Assembly (NCBI RefSeq): GCF_004363775.1
Contig: NZ_SNZE01000007.1
Span: forward strand, 1-64,000
DNA: 64,000 bases
Direction of reading: 5' to 3'
From: Hydromonas duriensis
GTDB lineage: Bacteria; Pseudomonadota; Gammaproteobacteria; Burkholderiales; Burkholderiaceae
Below are positions 45,828 to 55,397 of the stretch, one piece after another. The position numbers and the translations under genes were made by a program. A model generated the notes under the pieces. That model made no database searches, was not told the DNA's origin, and saw nothing but the letters and a program-made list of their open reading frames with translations. How positions within the stretch are numbered: the stretch's first letter is position 1; each line of letters starts with the position of its first letter.

Positions 45828-46532
45828 ATGAAAACAAAAATTTTTGAAATCTACCGATACGACCCAGATAAAGATGCGAAACCGTATATGCAAACCATCA
45901 AGATAGATCTTGAAGATGGTGACCGTATGCTCCTCGATGCTTTAGTCAAATTGAAAAAGGTAGACGAAAGCATTTCTTTTCGTCGTTCATGCCGCGAGGG
46001 TGTATGCGGTTCAGATGCCATGAATATCAATGGCAAAAATGGTTTGGCTTGTTTGACCAACTTGAACGACTTGCCCGAAAAAATCACTTTACGTCCATTG
46101 CCTGGATTGCCTGTTGTGCGTGATTTGATTGTGGATATGACTGATTTTTTCAATCAATATCACTCGATTAAGCCGTACTTGGTCAACAATACTGCGGCAC
46201 CAGAAAAAGAGCGCTTACAATCCCCTGAGCAACGCGATGAATTGAATGGCTTGTATGAGTGTATTTTATGTGCGTGCTGCTCAACTTCGTGCCCATCATT
46301 TTGGTGGAATCCAGATAAATTCGTTGGCCCAGCAGGTCTATTAGCGGCCTATCGTTTTATCGCTGATACGCGAGACCAAGACACAGCGGCTCGTTTAGAT
46401 AATCTTGATGACCCTTATCGTTTGTTCCGTTGTCATACAATCATGAACTGCGTGGATGTGTGTCCGAAAGAACTTAACCCAACTAAGGCGATTGGTAAGA
46501 TTAAAGAAATGCTTGTTCGTCGAGCTGTTTAA
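45828..46532 (+). CDS. sdhB: Succinate dehydrogenase iron-sulfur subunit
   Basis: Electron-transfer subunit of complex II, 234 residues from the ATG at 45828; the frame from 45762 reads through the hairpin repeat. 2Fe-2S ligands lie in CREGVCGSDAMNINGKNGLAC (about 56-76 region), 4Fe-4S in CILCACCSTSCP, and 3Fe-4S in CHTIMNCVDVCPK. sdhE and gltA, which often follow in this order of bacteria, are absent here. Confidence 0.96.
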   Translation: MKTKIFEIYRYDPDKDAKPYMQTIKIDLEDGDRMLLDALVKLKKVDESISFRRSCREGVCGSDAMNINGKNGLACLTNLNDLPEKITLRPLPGLPVVRDLIVDMTDFFNQYHSIKPYLVNNTAAPEKERLQSPEQRDELNGLYECILCACCSTSCPSFWWNPDKFVGPAGLLAAYRFIADTRDQDTAARLDNLDDPYRLFRCHTIMNCVDVCPKELNPTKAIGKIKEMLVRRAV

Positions 46533-46566
46533 AAAAAGATGGTACTTTTGTACCATCTTTTTTTAT
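46532..46566 (+). terminator. Terminator of the sdhCDAB operon
   Basis: Stem GATGGTAC / GTACCATC with a TTTT loop, extended by A/T runs on both sides. The first bases overlap the sdhB stop codon. Confidence 0.9.
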
Positions 46567-46726
46567 TTGTGCGCAGCGTTTATATCAGTAAAAAAGCTTT
46601 CGTTTGTTTCGTTTTAGCATTTTGCCCGTTTCGAAATAAAATTCTATCTAAAGTGTGGTGAATGTGATATTTTGTTAAAAGATTTTGTTGTTGATGATTA
46701 ACGATAATACGAAGGAGATAATAAAA

Positions 46727-48499
46727 ATGAAAAAAACAATCAAATCAGCCAATAAGCTAAAAAATATTGCGCTATTGTCTTTATTGGGCTTATGTCTTTC
46801 TGGCCACGCGGCCTTTGCTCAAGGTTCTGAACAAGGGGCTGTGGGAGCAACTAAAGCAACTAAGTTGTTTTTTGGTGGTGATATTTTAACCATGGAGGGA
46901 AGTCAGCCGAACTATGTTCAAGCGGTCGTGGTTGAAAATGGAAAAATCGTTTTTCTTGGGTCAAAAACAGAGGCTGAAAAACGATACGCGGACGCACAGG
47001 CAGTTGATTTAAAAGGTAAAACATTGATGCCTGGTTTTATTGAACCGCATGTGCATCCGTCAATTGCAGCCACTGTTTTACCCAATGAAATTATTGCACC
47101 TTATGATTGGGTTTTGCCCGATGTGACTAAAAAAGGCGTGGTTGGTCATGATGCCTACATTAAGCGTTTAAGCGATTCCATCCAAAAAAATGCTAAAGAG
47201 GATGAAGTGTATTGGGTATGGGGTTATCACCAGCTGTGGCATGGCGACTTGAACCGTGAGTTGTTGAATAAAATCTCGCCAGACAAGCCTGTTGCGGTAC
47301 TGCATCGCTCAATGCATGAGGTGTTTTTGAATGACAAGGCCATTGAAATGATGAAACTCAAGGAAGCCGATTTCAAGGGTAACCCTCAAGTCGACTGGAA
47401 AAAAGGACATTTCTTTGAGGGCGGCTGGTTGAGTTTAGTACCCAAAATTGCGCCTTGGTTTATCGTCCCAGAGCGCTATAGCCGTGGTTTGGTGGCAATG
47501 ACTGAATTGATTAAAAAAAATGGCATTACAACGGTGGCTGAACCAGGTTTTCCAAGTAGCGATTTCAACATGGAGTACGGGCTGCTAAAAAAAGAAATGG
47601 AAAAAAATCCGCCTTATAATGTTTATCTCGTTCCTAATGGCACTCAGCTTTATGGCATGAAGGGCAGTAACGAAAAGGCAAAAGATTTTATGGAAACCTT
47701 GCCTGCTCAATACAATACGAGCAATATTACTTTTTTACCGAAGCAAGTTAAATTGTTTGCAGATGGGGCGATTTACTCTCAGCTCATGCGCATGGAAGGT
47801 GGGTATACGGACGGTCACCAAGGCGAATGGATGACACCATTGAATTTATTGCAACAGCAAGTGAAATATTATTGGGATGCAGGCTATAAAATTCACGTTC
47901 ATGCGAATGGCGATCAAGGTATTCAACAGGTTTTGCAGTATGTTGCCGAAAATGAAAAAAGAAACCCTAGAGTAAATCATCGTTTCACCCTTCACCACAT
48001 GGGGTATTTTTCAGATCAACAAGCACAGCAGGTGAAAGACTTAGGTGTTGAAGCCTCTGTGAATCCCTATTATTTATGGGCTTTGGCGGATAAATATTCT
48101 GAGAAAGGCTTAGGTAAAGCACGTGGTGAAAATCTCGTTCGGATTAAATCGTTAACGAAGCGTGGCGTGCCTGTGTCATTCCATTCCGATTTTGCCATGG
48201 CACCAATTGAGCCTTTGACGCTGGCGTGGACGGCGATAAACCGCGTGACGGCAGAACAGAGTAAGTTTTCTCAAGACCAAAGAATTGATCCTTATCTGGC
48301 TTTACAAGGGATTACCATCACTGCGGCAAGAACTTTAAATTTAGAAAATGAAATTGGTTCAATTAAAGAGGGCAAAGATGCAAATTTTGTGGTTCTGCAA
48401 AACAATCCTCTTAAAGTTGAACCCATTACAATTAAAGACATCAAAATTTTAGGTACAGTCTTTAAAGGTAGAGACACTTGGTCCGACACGAAGCCTTGA
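46727..48499 (+). CDS. Exported amidohydrolase (YtcJ/Amidohydro_3 type), copy 1
   Basis: A 590-residue metal-dependent hydrolase. Signal peptide at about 1-31 (ending AAFAQ). The metal-binding strand is TLMPGFIEPHVHPS near 95-108 (HxH), with later ligands in KIHVHANGDQG and RFTLHHMGYF, and the catalytic Asp in SFHSDFAMAPIEP. The ATG at 46727 has AAGGAG 9 bases upstream. Substrate unknown; the family cleaves amide or ester bonds in cyclic or N-substituted compounds. It has a paralogue directly downstream. Confidence 0.87.
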   Translation: MKKTIKSANKLKNIALLSLLGLCLSGHAAFAQGSEQGAVGATKATKLFFGGDILTMEGSQPNYVQAVVVENGKIVFLGSKTEAEKRYADAQAVDLKGKTLMPGFIEPHVHPSIAATVLPNEIIAPYDWVLPDVTKKGVVGHDAYIKRLSDSIQKNAKEDEVYWVWGYHQLWHGDLNRELLNKISPDKPVAVLHRSMHEVFLNDKAIEMMKLKEADFKGNPQVDWKKGHFFEGGWLSLVPKIAPWFIVPERYSRGLVAMTELIKKNGITTVAEPGFPSSDFNMEYGLLKKEMEKNPPYNVYLVPNGTQLYGMKGSNEKAKDFMETLPAQYNTSNITFLPKQVKLFADGAIYSQLMRMEGGYTDGHQGEWMTPLNLLQQQVKYYWDAGYKIHVHANGDQGIQQVLQYVAENEKRNPRVNHRFTLHHMGYFSDQQAQQVKDLGVEASVNPYYLWALADKYSEKGLGKARGENLVRIKSLTKRGVPVSFHSDFAMAPIEPLTLAWTAINRVTAEQSKFSQDQRIDPYLALQGITITAARTLNLENEIGSIKEGKDANFVVLQNNPLKVEPITIKDIKILGTVFKGRDTWSDTKP

Positions 48500-48592
48500 G
48501 GTGCTGTGCGTAGGCTTAGGGGAGCTTTATCATAGATGTTGAAATAGGCATTTTTGAGTTTTGATGGACGTTTTTTAACAAAGGAGGCCGTT

Positions 48593-50359
48593 ATGGGAAA
48601 GTCATTGAATAAGTGGACTAAAAAAAATAGTGTGTATCTGGGGTTGTTAAGTTTATCTGTTGTTAGCAATTTGGCTTATGCCGAAGAAACAACATCGATG
48701 TCCCCCCCTGTAACGGAGGAGGCAGCGAAAGTTTATTATGGCGGCGATATTATTACAATGGAGGGGAGTCAACCCAGTTATGCAGAAGCCATCGCAGTAA
48801 AAGACGGCAAAATTGTTTTTGTGGGTTCAAAAGAAAAAGCCCTTAAGGATTTTAAAGGCAGTTTGATTGACCTCAAAGGAAAAACACTATTGCCCGCGTT
48901 TTTAGATGGTCACGGACATTTTTATAATGTCGGTTTTACGGCATCGGTTGCGAATTTACTCCCACCTCCAGATGGTGAAGCTCATGATGTTGATTCTATT
49001 GTCTCTATTCTTAATGACTGGAAAAATACAGAAGATGGTAAAGTCATTGTAGACAAGTTTGGATGGATTATTGGTAATGGTTATGATGATTCGCAATTGG
49101 CAACAAAAGACCATCCTAAAGCCACAGATTTGGATCGAGTCAGTACAGAGCTTCCAGTGATTATCATGCATCAATCAGGTCACATTGCGGTTGTCAATAC
49201 AAAAGCAATGCAAATGCTGGGATACAATAAAGACACTAAAAATCCAAGTGGGGGTACGTTACGTCGTAATGCAGAAGGTTTACCCAATGGGGTTTTAGAA
49301 GAAAATGCCGCCTTCAATGTTTTATTTCCACTTTTAGGTAAAGCCGATGCTGAGTTAAATGATCGCTTCATCCAAAAGGGGCAGGAAGAATACGCAAAAA
49401 AAGGCTATTTGACGGCACAAGATGGTCGCACAACGGTTGAGCAAATGGCTGCTTTAAGCTCGGCTGCGGACAGGCATAAATTCTTTATTGATGTGGTGTC
49501 CTATCCTGATATCACTTTAGGCACTAAGACGATGGATAGTGTGTACTATAGCGCAAACCATACCTATAAAAACAAATATCGAATTGGTGGCGTTAAGTTG
49601 ACACTTGATGGTTCTCCTCAAGGCAAAACAGCGTGGTTGACCCAGCATTATCATGTCCCGCCAGCAGGTCAAAAAGAAGACTATAAAGGCTTCCCTGTGA
49701 TGGATGATGCCAAAGCCACGGAGTATGTAGAAACTGCATTTAAAAACAAATGGCAGCTTCTTGCTCATACAAATGGTGATGCAGCCATTGATCAGTATTT
49801 GAAAGCGATTGACGTGGCGGAACAAAAATACGGTTACCCTGATCACCGTACGGTGATGATTCATGGGCAAACATTGAGAAAAGACCAAATTCCTGAATTG
49901 GTTCGTTTGAAAATACTACCTTCTTTATTTCCGATGCATACCTATTATTGGGGTGATTGGCATGCAGACTCTGTACTCGGTCACCCGAGAGCGGACTACA
50001 TTTCACCTTCGCGCGACGTGATTGATGCGGGCATGACCATGACGTCGCATCATGATGCACCCGTGACTTTTCCAAACTCAATGCGCGTGTTGGATGCCAC
50101 GGTCAATCGGGTGACGCGAAGTGGGAAAGTCTTAGGGCCAGAGCAACGAATCACGCCGTATGAAGGGCTTAAAACTTTGACAGATTGGGCTGCAATTCAG
50201 TACTTTGAAGAAAGCTCGAAAGGCACGTTATCGGTTGGCAAGCTTGCTGATTTAGTGATTTTAGATAAAAATCCATTAAAAATTAATCCATTGGACATTA
50301 ATAAAATCCAAGTTCTTGAGTCAATAAAAGAAGGAAAAACCGTTTATAACGCCAAATAA
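48593..50359 (+). CDS. Exported amidohydrolase (YtcJ/Amidohydro_3 type), copy 2
   Basis: A 588-residue paralogue of the preceding gene. Shared start of the mature part: GGDIxTMEGSQPxY...DGKIVFVGSK. Signal peptide at about 1-31 (ending LAYA). HxH lies in LPAFLDGHGHFYN, then LLAHTNGDAA and RTVMIHGQTL, with the Asp in TSHHDAPVTFP. AAAGGAGG sits before the ATG. The copies clearly differ in the substrate region, so they may act on different compounds. Confidence 0.87.
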   Translation: MGKSLNKWTKKNSVYLGLLSLSVVSNLAYAEETTSMSPPVTEEAAKVYYGGDIITMEGSQPSYAEAIAVKDGKIVFVGSKEKALKDFKGSLIDLKGKTLLPAFLDGHGHFYNVGFTASVANLLPPPDGEAHDVDSIVSILNDWKNTEDGKVIVDKFGWIIGNGYDDSQLATKDHPKATDLDRVSTELPVIIMHQSGHIAVVNTKAMQMLGYNKDTKNPSGGTLRRNAEGLPNGVLEENAAFNVLFPLLGKADAELNDRFIQKGQEEYAKKGYLTAQDGRTTVEQMAALSSAADRHKFFIDVVSYPDITLGTKTMDSVYYSANHTYKNKYRIGGVKLTLDGSPQGKTAWLTQHYHVPPAGQKEDYKGFPVMDDAKATEYVETAFKNKWQLLAHTNGDAAIDQYLKAIDVAEQKYGYPDHRTVMIHGQTLRKDQIPELVRLKILPSLFPMHTYYWGDWHADSVLGHPRADYISPSRDVIDAGMTMTSHHDAPVTFPNSMRVLDATVNRVTRSGKVLGPEQRITPYEGLKTLTDWAAIQYFEESSKGTLSVGKLADLVILDKNPLKINPLDINKIQVLESIKEGKTVYNAK

Positions 50360-50475
50360 TATTTGTCACTCGTCTTCTTTTGGATAAGGAGGCGAGATTG
50401 ACATTTTTTAATTATCATTGTTTAGTTATTGTGTTTTATAATTCGGTTTTTGTTGCTATGAGATAGGGTGTGTTT

Positions 50476-50748
50476 ATGAAAAAAATATCATTGATGTTAT
50501 TGCTTCTTTCAGGCTTTGGCTTGCAAGCCTGTGTTGCTCCTAAAGGGCCTAAGCCTGCAGAAAAACCAATGAAACCGATTGGAATGGCCAACCCAGCTTC
50601 AGTGTACTGCATTGAGCAAGGCGGTGAATTGAGCATTAAAAAAGATGCGAACGGCAATGAGTATGGTATTTGTACGTTTAAAAATGGCAAGTCTTGCGAT
50701 GAATGGGCTTTTTTCCGAAAAGAATGTTCGGCAGAACTTGATAAATAA
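50476..50748 (+). CDS. Small lipoprotein, DUF333 type
   Basis: A 90-residue lipoprotein. The lipobox is LQAC (modified Cys near residue 19). The C-terminal part reads NPASVYCIEQGGELSIKKDA...CTFKNGKSCDEWAFFRKEC, the DUF333 pattern of small Cys-rich outer-membrane lipoproteins. The ATG at 50476 is preferred over the in-frame GTG two codons earlier. Function unknown. Confidence 0.85.
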   Translation: MKKISLMLLLLSGFGLQACVAPKGPKPAEKPMKPIGMANPASVYCIEQGGELSIKKDANGNEYGICTFKNGKSCDEWAFFRKECSAELDK

Positions 50749-50757
50749 AGGTACAAG

Positions 50758-51177
50758 ATGACTGCGATTGCTTCTGGAAGTTGCTTGTGTGATCAAGTGG
50801 CTTATGAAATATCAGGTCATTTGGGCGTTTTTCAGTATTGTCATTGCTCGCGTTGTCGTAAGTTTACGGGTGGCGCACATGCAGCGAACATACTGGTTTC
50901 ACCTGAACAATTCAAATGGACGCGAGGCGAAGAGTTACTCGGACGTTTTGAGCCAGAAGCAACAAAATATTTTGCGACCACCTTTTGCCGTCACTGCGGT
51001 TCATCTTTACCGTGGCTGACAAAAACTGGAAAAGCTGTGGTTGTACCCGCTGGGACGTTAGATGACGACCCGAATATTCGCCCGATGCAAAATATTTTTT
51101 GTGATTCAATGGCCGCATGGTATGTCGATGCAAGTGAGTTGCCGAAAAATGAGCAATTGCCCATTCGGAAAAAATAA
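50758..51177 (+). CDS. GFA-family zinc protein
   Basis: A 139-residue glutathione-dependent formaldehyde-activating (GFA)-like protein. Cysteine sets GSCLCDQVAY (about 7-16), QYCHCSRCRKFTGG (28-41) and FCRHCGSSLPW (79-89) form the two zinc sites. It starts 10 bp behind the lipoprotein gene and may be co-transcribed. Whether it binds formaldehyde adducts is uncertain; many GFA proteins have other roles. Confidence 0.88.
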   Translation: MTAIASGSCLCDQVAYEISGHLGVFQYCHCSRCRKFTGGAHAANILVSPEQFKWTRGEELLGRFEPEATKYFATTFCRHCGSSLPWLTKTGKAVVVPAGTLDDDPNIRPMQNIFCDSMAAWYVDASELPKNEQLPIRKK

Positions 51178-51253
51178 GGATCGAATGGGGCTTAACTTGG
51201 TTCGTACAAATAGCCAGACAAACCCTTTTATCAAGTTGATTACGGTACAATAG

Positions 51254-51282
51254 CGCGCGAGTGATATATTCGCGCGTTTTTT
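51254..51282 (+). terminator. Terminator before parE
   Basis: Stem CGCGCGA / TCGCGCG with a 9-base loop and six Ts. It ends the upstream GFA transcript. Confidence 0.85.
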
Positions 51283-51307
51283 ATTTTTTAGTTTTCCACA
51301 GGCCATC

Positions 51308-53275
51308 ATGAGTCAAATCTATTCAGAAGACAGCATTCGCGTTTTAAAAGGTCTAGAGCCCGTCAAAGAACGGCCAGGCATGTATACACGCACCGAAAGC
51401 CCGTTACACATCATTCAAGAAGTGATTGATAATGCGGCAGACGAAGCACTGGGTGGTTTTGGCCACACAATTGACGTTACTTTGCACGCAGATGGTATGG
51501 TGAGTGTCGAGGATGACGGGCGAGGGATTCCAATTGGTATTCACCCCGAAGAGGGCGTACCCGTGATTGAAATTGTGTTCACGCGACTGCATGCGGGTGG
51601 CAAATTCAACAAAAAAGATGGTGGCGCCTATGCCTTCTCTGGTGGCTTGCATGGTGTTGGTGTCTCGGTCACCAATGCGTTGTCAACACATCTAGGCGTG
51701 ACTGTTTGGCGAGATAAACAAGTAGCAAATTTAGTATTTTCTGGTGGCGATGTGGTCAGACCGCTTGAAGTGCGCGAAGCAAGCCGTGGCGACAAAAAAA
51801 ATGGTACGCGCGTCACTGTTGCACCAGACCCGAAATATTTTGACTCCCCCAATATTCCTCAAGCTGAATTAGAGCGAGTACTCCGTGCTAAAGCGGTACT
51901 ACTCCCTGGGGTAAAAGTCACGCTGACTAATGAAAAAACGGGACAAAAACAAACGTGGTTTTATGAGGATGGGTTACAAGGGTATTTGCGCGAGAACCTT
52001 GAGGAAGAACCATTGATTCCGTATTTTAGCGGGGAATGGTTTGCTCCCGAAGGCGATGACACTTTTGCCAAAGGTGAAGGTGCGGCGTGGGTTTTGGCTT
52101 GGACGGCGCAGGGCGGTTTGGTGCGAGAAAGCTACGTGAATCTGATTGCTACGCCTGCAGGTGGTACGCACGAAGCGGGTGTGCGTGAAGGCGTATTTAG
52201 TGCGGTGAAAAGTTTTATTGAGTTGCATGCGTTGTTGCCTAAAGGTGTGAAACTAATTTCGGATGACGTGTTCGCACGGACTTCTTTTGTACTGTCCGCA
52301 AAAGTGCTCGACCCGCAGTTTCAGGGGCAAACCAAAGAACGTCTGAATAATCGTGATGCGGTTAAATTGGTGGCTCAAGCGACGCGCCCCGCATTAGAGT
52401 TGTGGCTCAATCAGCACGTTGATTACGGAAAATTGTTGGCGGAGTTGGTCATCGCTCAAGCGCAAGCACGTAACAAAGCGGCACAAAAAGTTGAAAAACG
52501 TAAAAGTTCAGGTGTTGCGGTTCTGCCAGGTAAGCTGACCGATTGTGAGTCAACTGATTTATTGCATAATGAATTATTCCTTGTCGAGGGCGATTCGGCA
52601 GGTGGTTCGGCGAAAATGGGGCGCAATAAAGAGTTTCAAGCGATTTTACCTTTGCGAGGTAAAGTCTTGAACACCTTAGAAGTCGATAAAGACCGATTGT
52701 TCGCTAACAATGAGGTGCATGACATGGCTGTGGCGATAGGCGTTGACCCGCATGGCCCTAACGATGAACCCGATTTGTCAGGTTTACGCTACGGCAAAAT
52801 TTGTATTCTGTCTGATGCGGACGTCGATGGTTCACACATTCAAGTGTTGTTGTTGACGTTGTTTTATAAACACTTTCCAAAGTTGATTGAGCAGGGAAAT
52901 ATTTATATTGCTCGACCGCCACTGTTTCGAGTTGATGTGCCCGCGCGAGGCAAAAAACTGGCGCAAAAAGTTTATTGTTTAGACAGCGAAGAATTAAATC
53001 GCGTTCAGGACAAATTATTGCAAGATGGTATGAAAGAGGGCGCATGGCAGGTGTCTCGCTTTAAAGGCTTGGGCGAAATGAACGCCGAGCAGTTGTGGGA
53101 AACCACCATGAATCCAGACACGCGTCGCTTATCACAGGTGGCTTTAAATACCGAGCGGGTCGCCGACGATGGCAACAGCAAAATCATGATGACGATGCTG
53201 ATGGGCAAAGGCGAGGCGGCATCCCGCCGTGCGTGGTTAGAGGAAAAAGGCAACTTGGTGAATGCCGACATCTAA
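51308..53275 (+). CDS. parE: DNA topoisomerase IV subunit B
   Basis: ATPase subunit that decatenates daughter chromosomes with ParC; 655 residues. GHKL ATP site: VIDNAADEALGGF at about 40-52, EDDGRGIPIGIHP and GLHGVGVSVTNAL. The TOPRIM part has LVEGDSAGGSAKMGRN near 427-442 and DADVDGSHI. ParE rather than GyrB, by length and lack of the GyrB insertion. parC is not adjacent. Confidence 0.95.
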   Translation: MSQIYSEDSIRVLKGLEPVKERPGMYTRTESPLHIIQEVIDNAADEALGGFGHTIDVTLHADGMVSVEDDGRGIPIGIHPEEGVPVIEIVFTRLHAGGKFNKKDGGAYAFSGGLHGVGVSVTNALSTHLGVTVWRDKQVANLVFSGGDVVRPLEVREASRGDKKNGTRVTVAPDPKYFDSPNIPQAELERVLRAKAVLLPGVKVTLTNEKTGQKQTWFYEDGLQGYLRENLEEEPLIPYFSGEWFAPEGDDTFAKGEGAAWVLAWTAQGGLVRESYVNLIATPAGGTHEAGVREGVFSAVKSFIELHALLPKGVKLISDDVFARTSFVLSAKVLDPQFQGQTKERLNNRDAVKLVAQATRPALELWLNQHVDYGKLLAELVIAQAQARNKAAQKVEKRKSSGVAVLPGKLTDCESTDLLHNELFLVEGDSAGGSAKMGRNKEFQAILPLRGKVLNTLEVDKDRLFANNEVHDMAVAIGVDPHGPNDEPDLSGLRYGKICILSDADVDGSHIQVLLLTLFYKHFPKLIEQGNIYIARPPLFRVDVPARGKKLAQKVYCLDSEELNRVQDKLLQDGMKEGAWQVSRFKGLGEMNAEQLWETTMNPDTRRLSQVALNTERVADDGNSKIMMTMLMGKGEAASRRAWLEEKGNLVNADI

Positions 53276-53360
53276 AAATAGCATAAAAAATAAAAATGTG
53301 TGTTTTATGCTAGAGTGGGTGTAAGATTTTTTTATGTATGTCGTTTTTTAAGGTTGTGCT

Positions 53361-54281
53361 GTGCAATTATTGGCAAAATATACCATCCCCATAATCACTC
53401 TGTTGACGATGCTCATCGCGGCTCCCGCACGAGCAGGCGGTTTGTATGTCTACGTTGATGAACAAGGGATTCCCCATTATTCATTACAAAAATTAGACGA
53501 ACGTTATCAATTATTCGCCAATGATGGCCCCGTTCTCTCTGATGATGTCGTTTTGGCAACGACTGAGCCGACCATGCAAGCAAACTTGCCTGATATGGCG
53601 CAATACGCTGGTATCAGCGGTAAACGGGGTTCTTTATTAGGCAATGACAATTCGGGGCGCATGTCCATCCCTAATAACCTAAACATTCCCGCACCATCGA
53701 AAGCAGTGCTGACCCGATTGTTAAAAAGTCCGAGCATGGCTCGTTATGAGCCTATCATTATTAAGCATGCACGTAAAAACGGTGTGGATGTGAACTTGGT
53801 TAAGGCGGTAATGGCTGCCGAATCAGGTTTTAATGCCACCGCGATTTCACCCAAAGCAGCGATGGGGCTCATGCAAGTCATCGCACCAACGGCGGCCAGA
53901 TATGGGGTGAGTGAGGCTCAATTGATGAATCCTGAGCGTAATATTTACGCGGGTGTCCGCTATTTAGCTGATTTGTCGCGCATGTTCAAAGGTCGTCCCG
54001 AGTTGGTCATCGCTGCTTATAATGCGGGCGAGGGTGCGGTGTATAAATATAATCGTCAAATTCCACCGTATAAAGAAACCCAAAATTATGTGCGCACCGT
54101 GTTGCAGTTTTATAATGTATACGCACCTAAAGCGGGCAGTCCAACTTTAATTGTCAGTGATGACGATACGCCCGCAATGGCGAGCAAATATTCACGTCGG
54201 GGCATGCAGCGGGTGAAAATGAGAATTGGAACGACCAATCCGAAAAAATCTGAGGTTTGGAAAAGTGCTTTTTCTCTTTGA
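53361..54281 (+). CDS. Lytic transglycosylase with DUF4124-like N-terminus
   Basis: A 306-residue periplasmic murein hydrolase. It starts at a GTG with AAGG upstream. Signal peptide at about 1-25 (ending APARA), then a short DUF4124-like domain (GGLYVYVDEQGIPHYS). The SLT catalytic domain lies at about 125-245: catalytic Glu in VKAVMAAESGFNATAISPKAAMGLMQ, then AYNAGEGAV. It cuts the glycan between MurNAc and GlcNAc, leaving 1,6-anhydro ends. Confidence 0.92.
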   Translation: MQLLAKYTIPIITLLTMLIAAPARAGGLYVYVDEQGIPHYSLQKLDERYQLFANDGPVLSDDVVLATTEPTMQANLPDMAQYAGISGKRGSLLGNDNSGRMSIPNNLNIPAPSKAVLTRLLKSPSMARYEPIIIKHARKNGVDVNLVKAVMAAESGFNATAISPKAAMGLMQVIAPTAARYGVSEAQLMNPERNIYAGVRYLADLSRMFKGRPELVIAAYNAGEGAVYKYNRQIPPYKETQNYVRTVLQFYNVYAPKAGSPTLIVSDDDTPAMASKYSRRGMQRVKMRIGTTNPKKSEVWKSAFSL

Positions 54282-54376
54282 GAAGCAATTGCATGTAAAA
54301 ATTCCTTTTTGTTTTTTTCACGTGGCTAAAACGGTACAATGTCGCCTTATTTAATCCTTTCAATGGAAAGAGCTTT

Positions 54377-55336
54377 ATGTCAGCGGTTTTAACTTTTCAA
54401 GACACAATATTAACGTTGCAAAATTATTGGAGTGCACAAGGTTGCGCTTTGTTGCAACCATATGATTTAGAAGTCGGTGCAGGCACGAGCCACACGGCTA
54501 CTTTTTTGCGAGCGATAGGCCCAGAGCATTGGCGCGCGGCTTATGTTCAACCATCTCGCCGCCCCAAAGATGGGCGTTATGGTGAAAACCCCAACCGCAT
54601 GCAGCATTATTATCAATACCAAGTCGTACTCAAACCAGCACCTGAAAATATTTTGGATTTGTATTTAGGTTCACTTAAGGCTTTGGGGCTGGATTTAGAA
54701 ACCAATGATGTGCGTTTTGTTGAGGATGACTGGGAAAATCCGACATTAGGTGCTTGGGGCTTGGGTTGGGAAGTGTGGCTCAACGGTATGGAAGTGACGC
54801 AGTTCACTTACTTTCAACAGGTCGGTGGCATTGATTGTAAACCTGTCTTAGGCGAGATTACTTACGGTATCGAACGCTTGGCCATGTATCTGCAGCAAGT
54901 TGAAAATGTGTACGATTTGATTTGGACACGCTGGGAAGAAAATGGTGTCGTGCATGAGCTAACTTATGGTGATGTGTTCCACCAAAATGAGGTCGAACAG
55001 TCAACTTACAATTTTGAGAAGTCAAATGCCGAAGTGCTGTTCCGCCATTTTTCTGAATATGAACGCGAAGCTAAGGTGTTGATGGGGGTGAATCCTGACA
55101 GCAATGAGGCCATTGAAGGGGCTGGTAAATTGGCTTTACCTGCCTATGAGCAGGTGCTTAAAGCGGCGCATACTTTCAACTTACTCGATGCCCGCGGTGC
55201 CATTTCAGTGACAGAACGAGCCGCGTATATTGGCCGCATCCGTAACTTGTCGCGCTTGGTCGCGCAGGCCTATTATGAGTCACGTGAGGCCTTAGGTTTT
55301 CCCATGAAGCCAACTCCAATTGAGAAAGTGGCGTAA
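54377..55336 (+). CDS. glyQ: Glycyl-tRNA synthetase alpha subunit
   Basis: The catalytic subunit of the alpha2-beta2 glycyl-tRNA synthetase; 319 residues. It opens [25 protein letters not shown], then the [19 protein letters not shown] and [19 protein letters not shown] motifs. A GGAAAG ribosome site precedes it. The beta-subunit gene glyS normally follows directly but does not here; an EamA transporter gene lies next. Confidence 0.97.
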   Translation: MSAVLTFQDTILTLQNYWSAQGCALLQPYDLEVGAGTSHTATFLRAIGPEHWRAAYVQPSRRPKDGRYGENPNRMQHYYQYQVVLKPAPENILDLYLGSLKALGLDLETNDVRFVEDDWENPTLGAWGLGWEVWLNGMEVTQFTYFQQVGGIDCKPVLGEITYGIERLAMYLQQVENVYDLIWTRWEENGVVHELTYGDVFHQNEVEQSTYNFEKSNAEVLFRHFSEYEREAKVLMGVNPDSNEAIEGAGKLALPAYEQVLKAAHTFNLLDARGAISVTERAAYIGRIRNLSRLVAQAYYESREALGFPMKPTPIEKVA

Positions 55337-55397
55337 TCTCAGCCTTTTGTAATCGTTCTTGCCCTAGTGTCCCGCTTAAATGGCGGGCTTAAATTCT

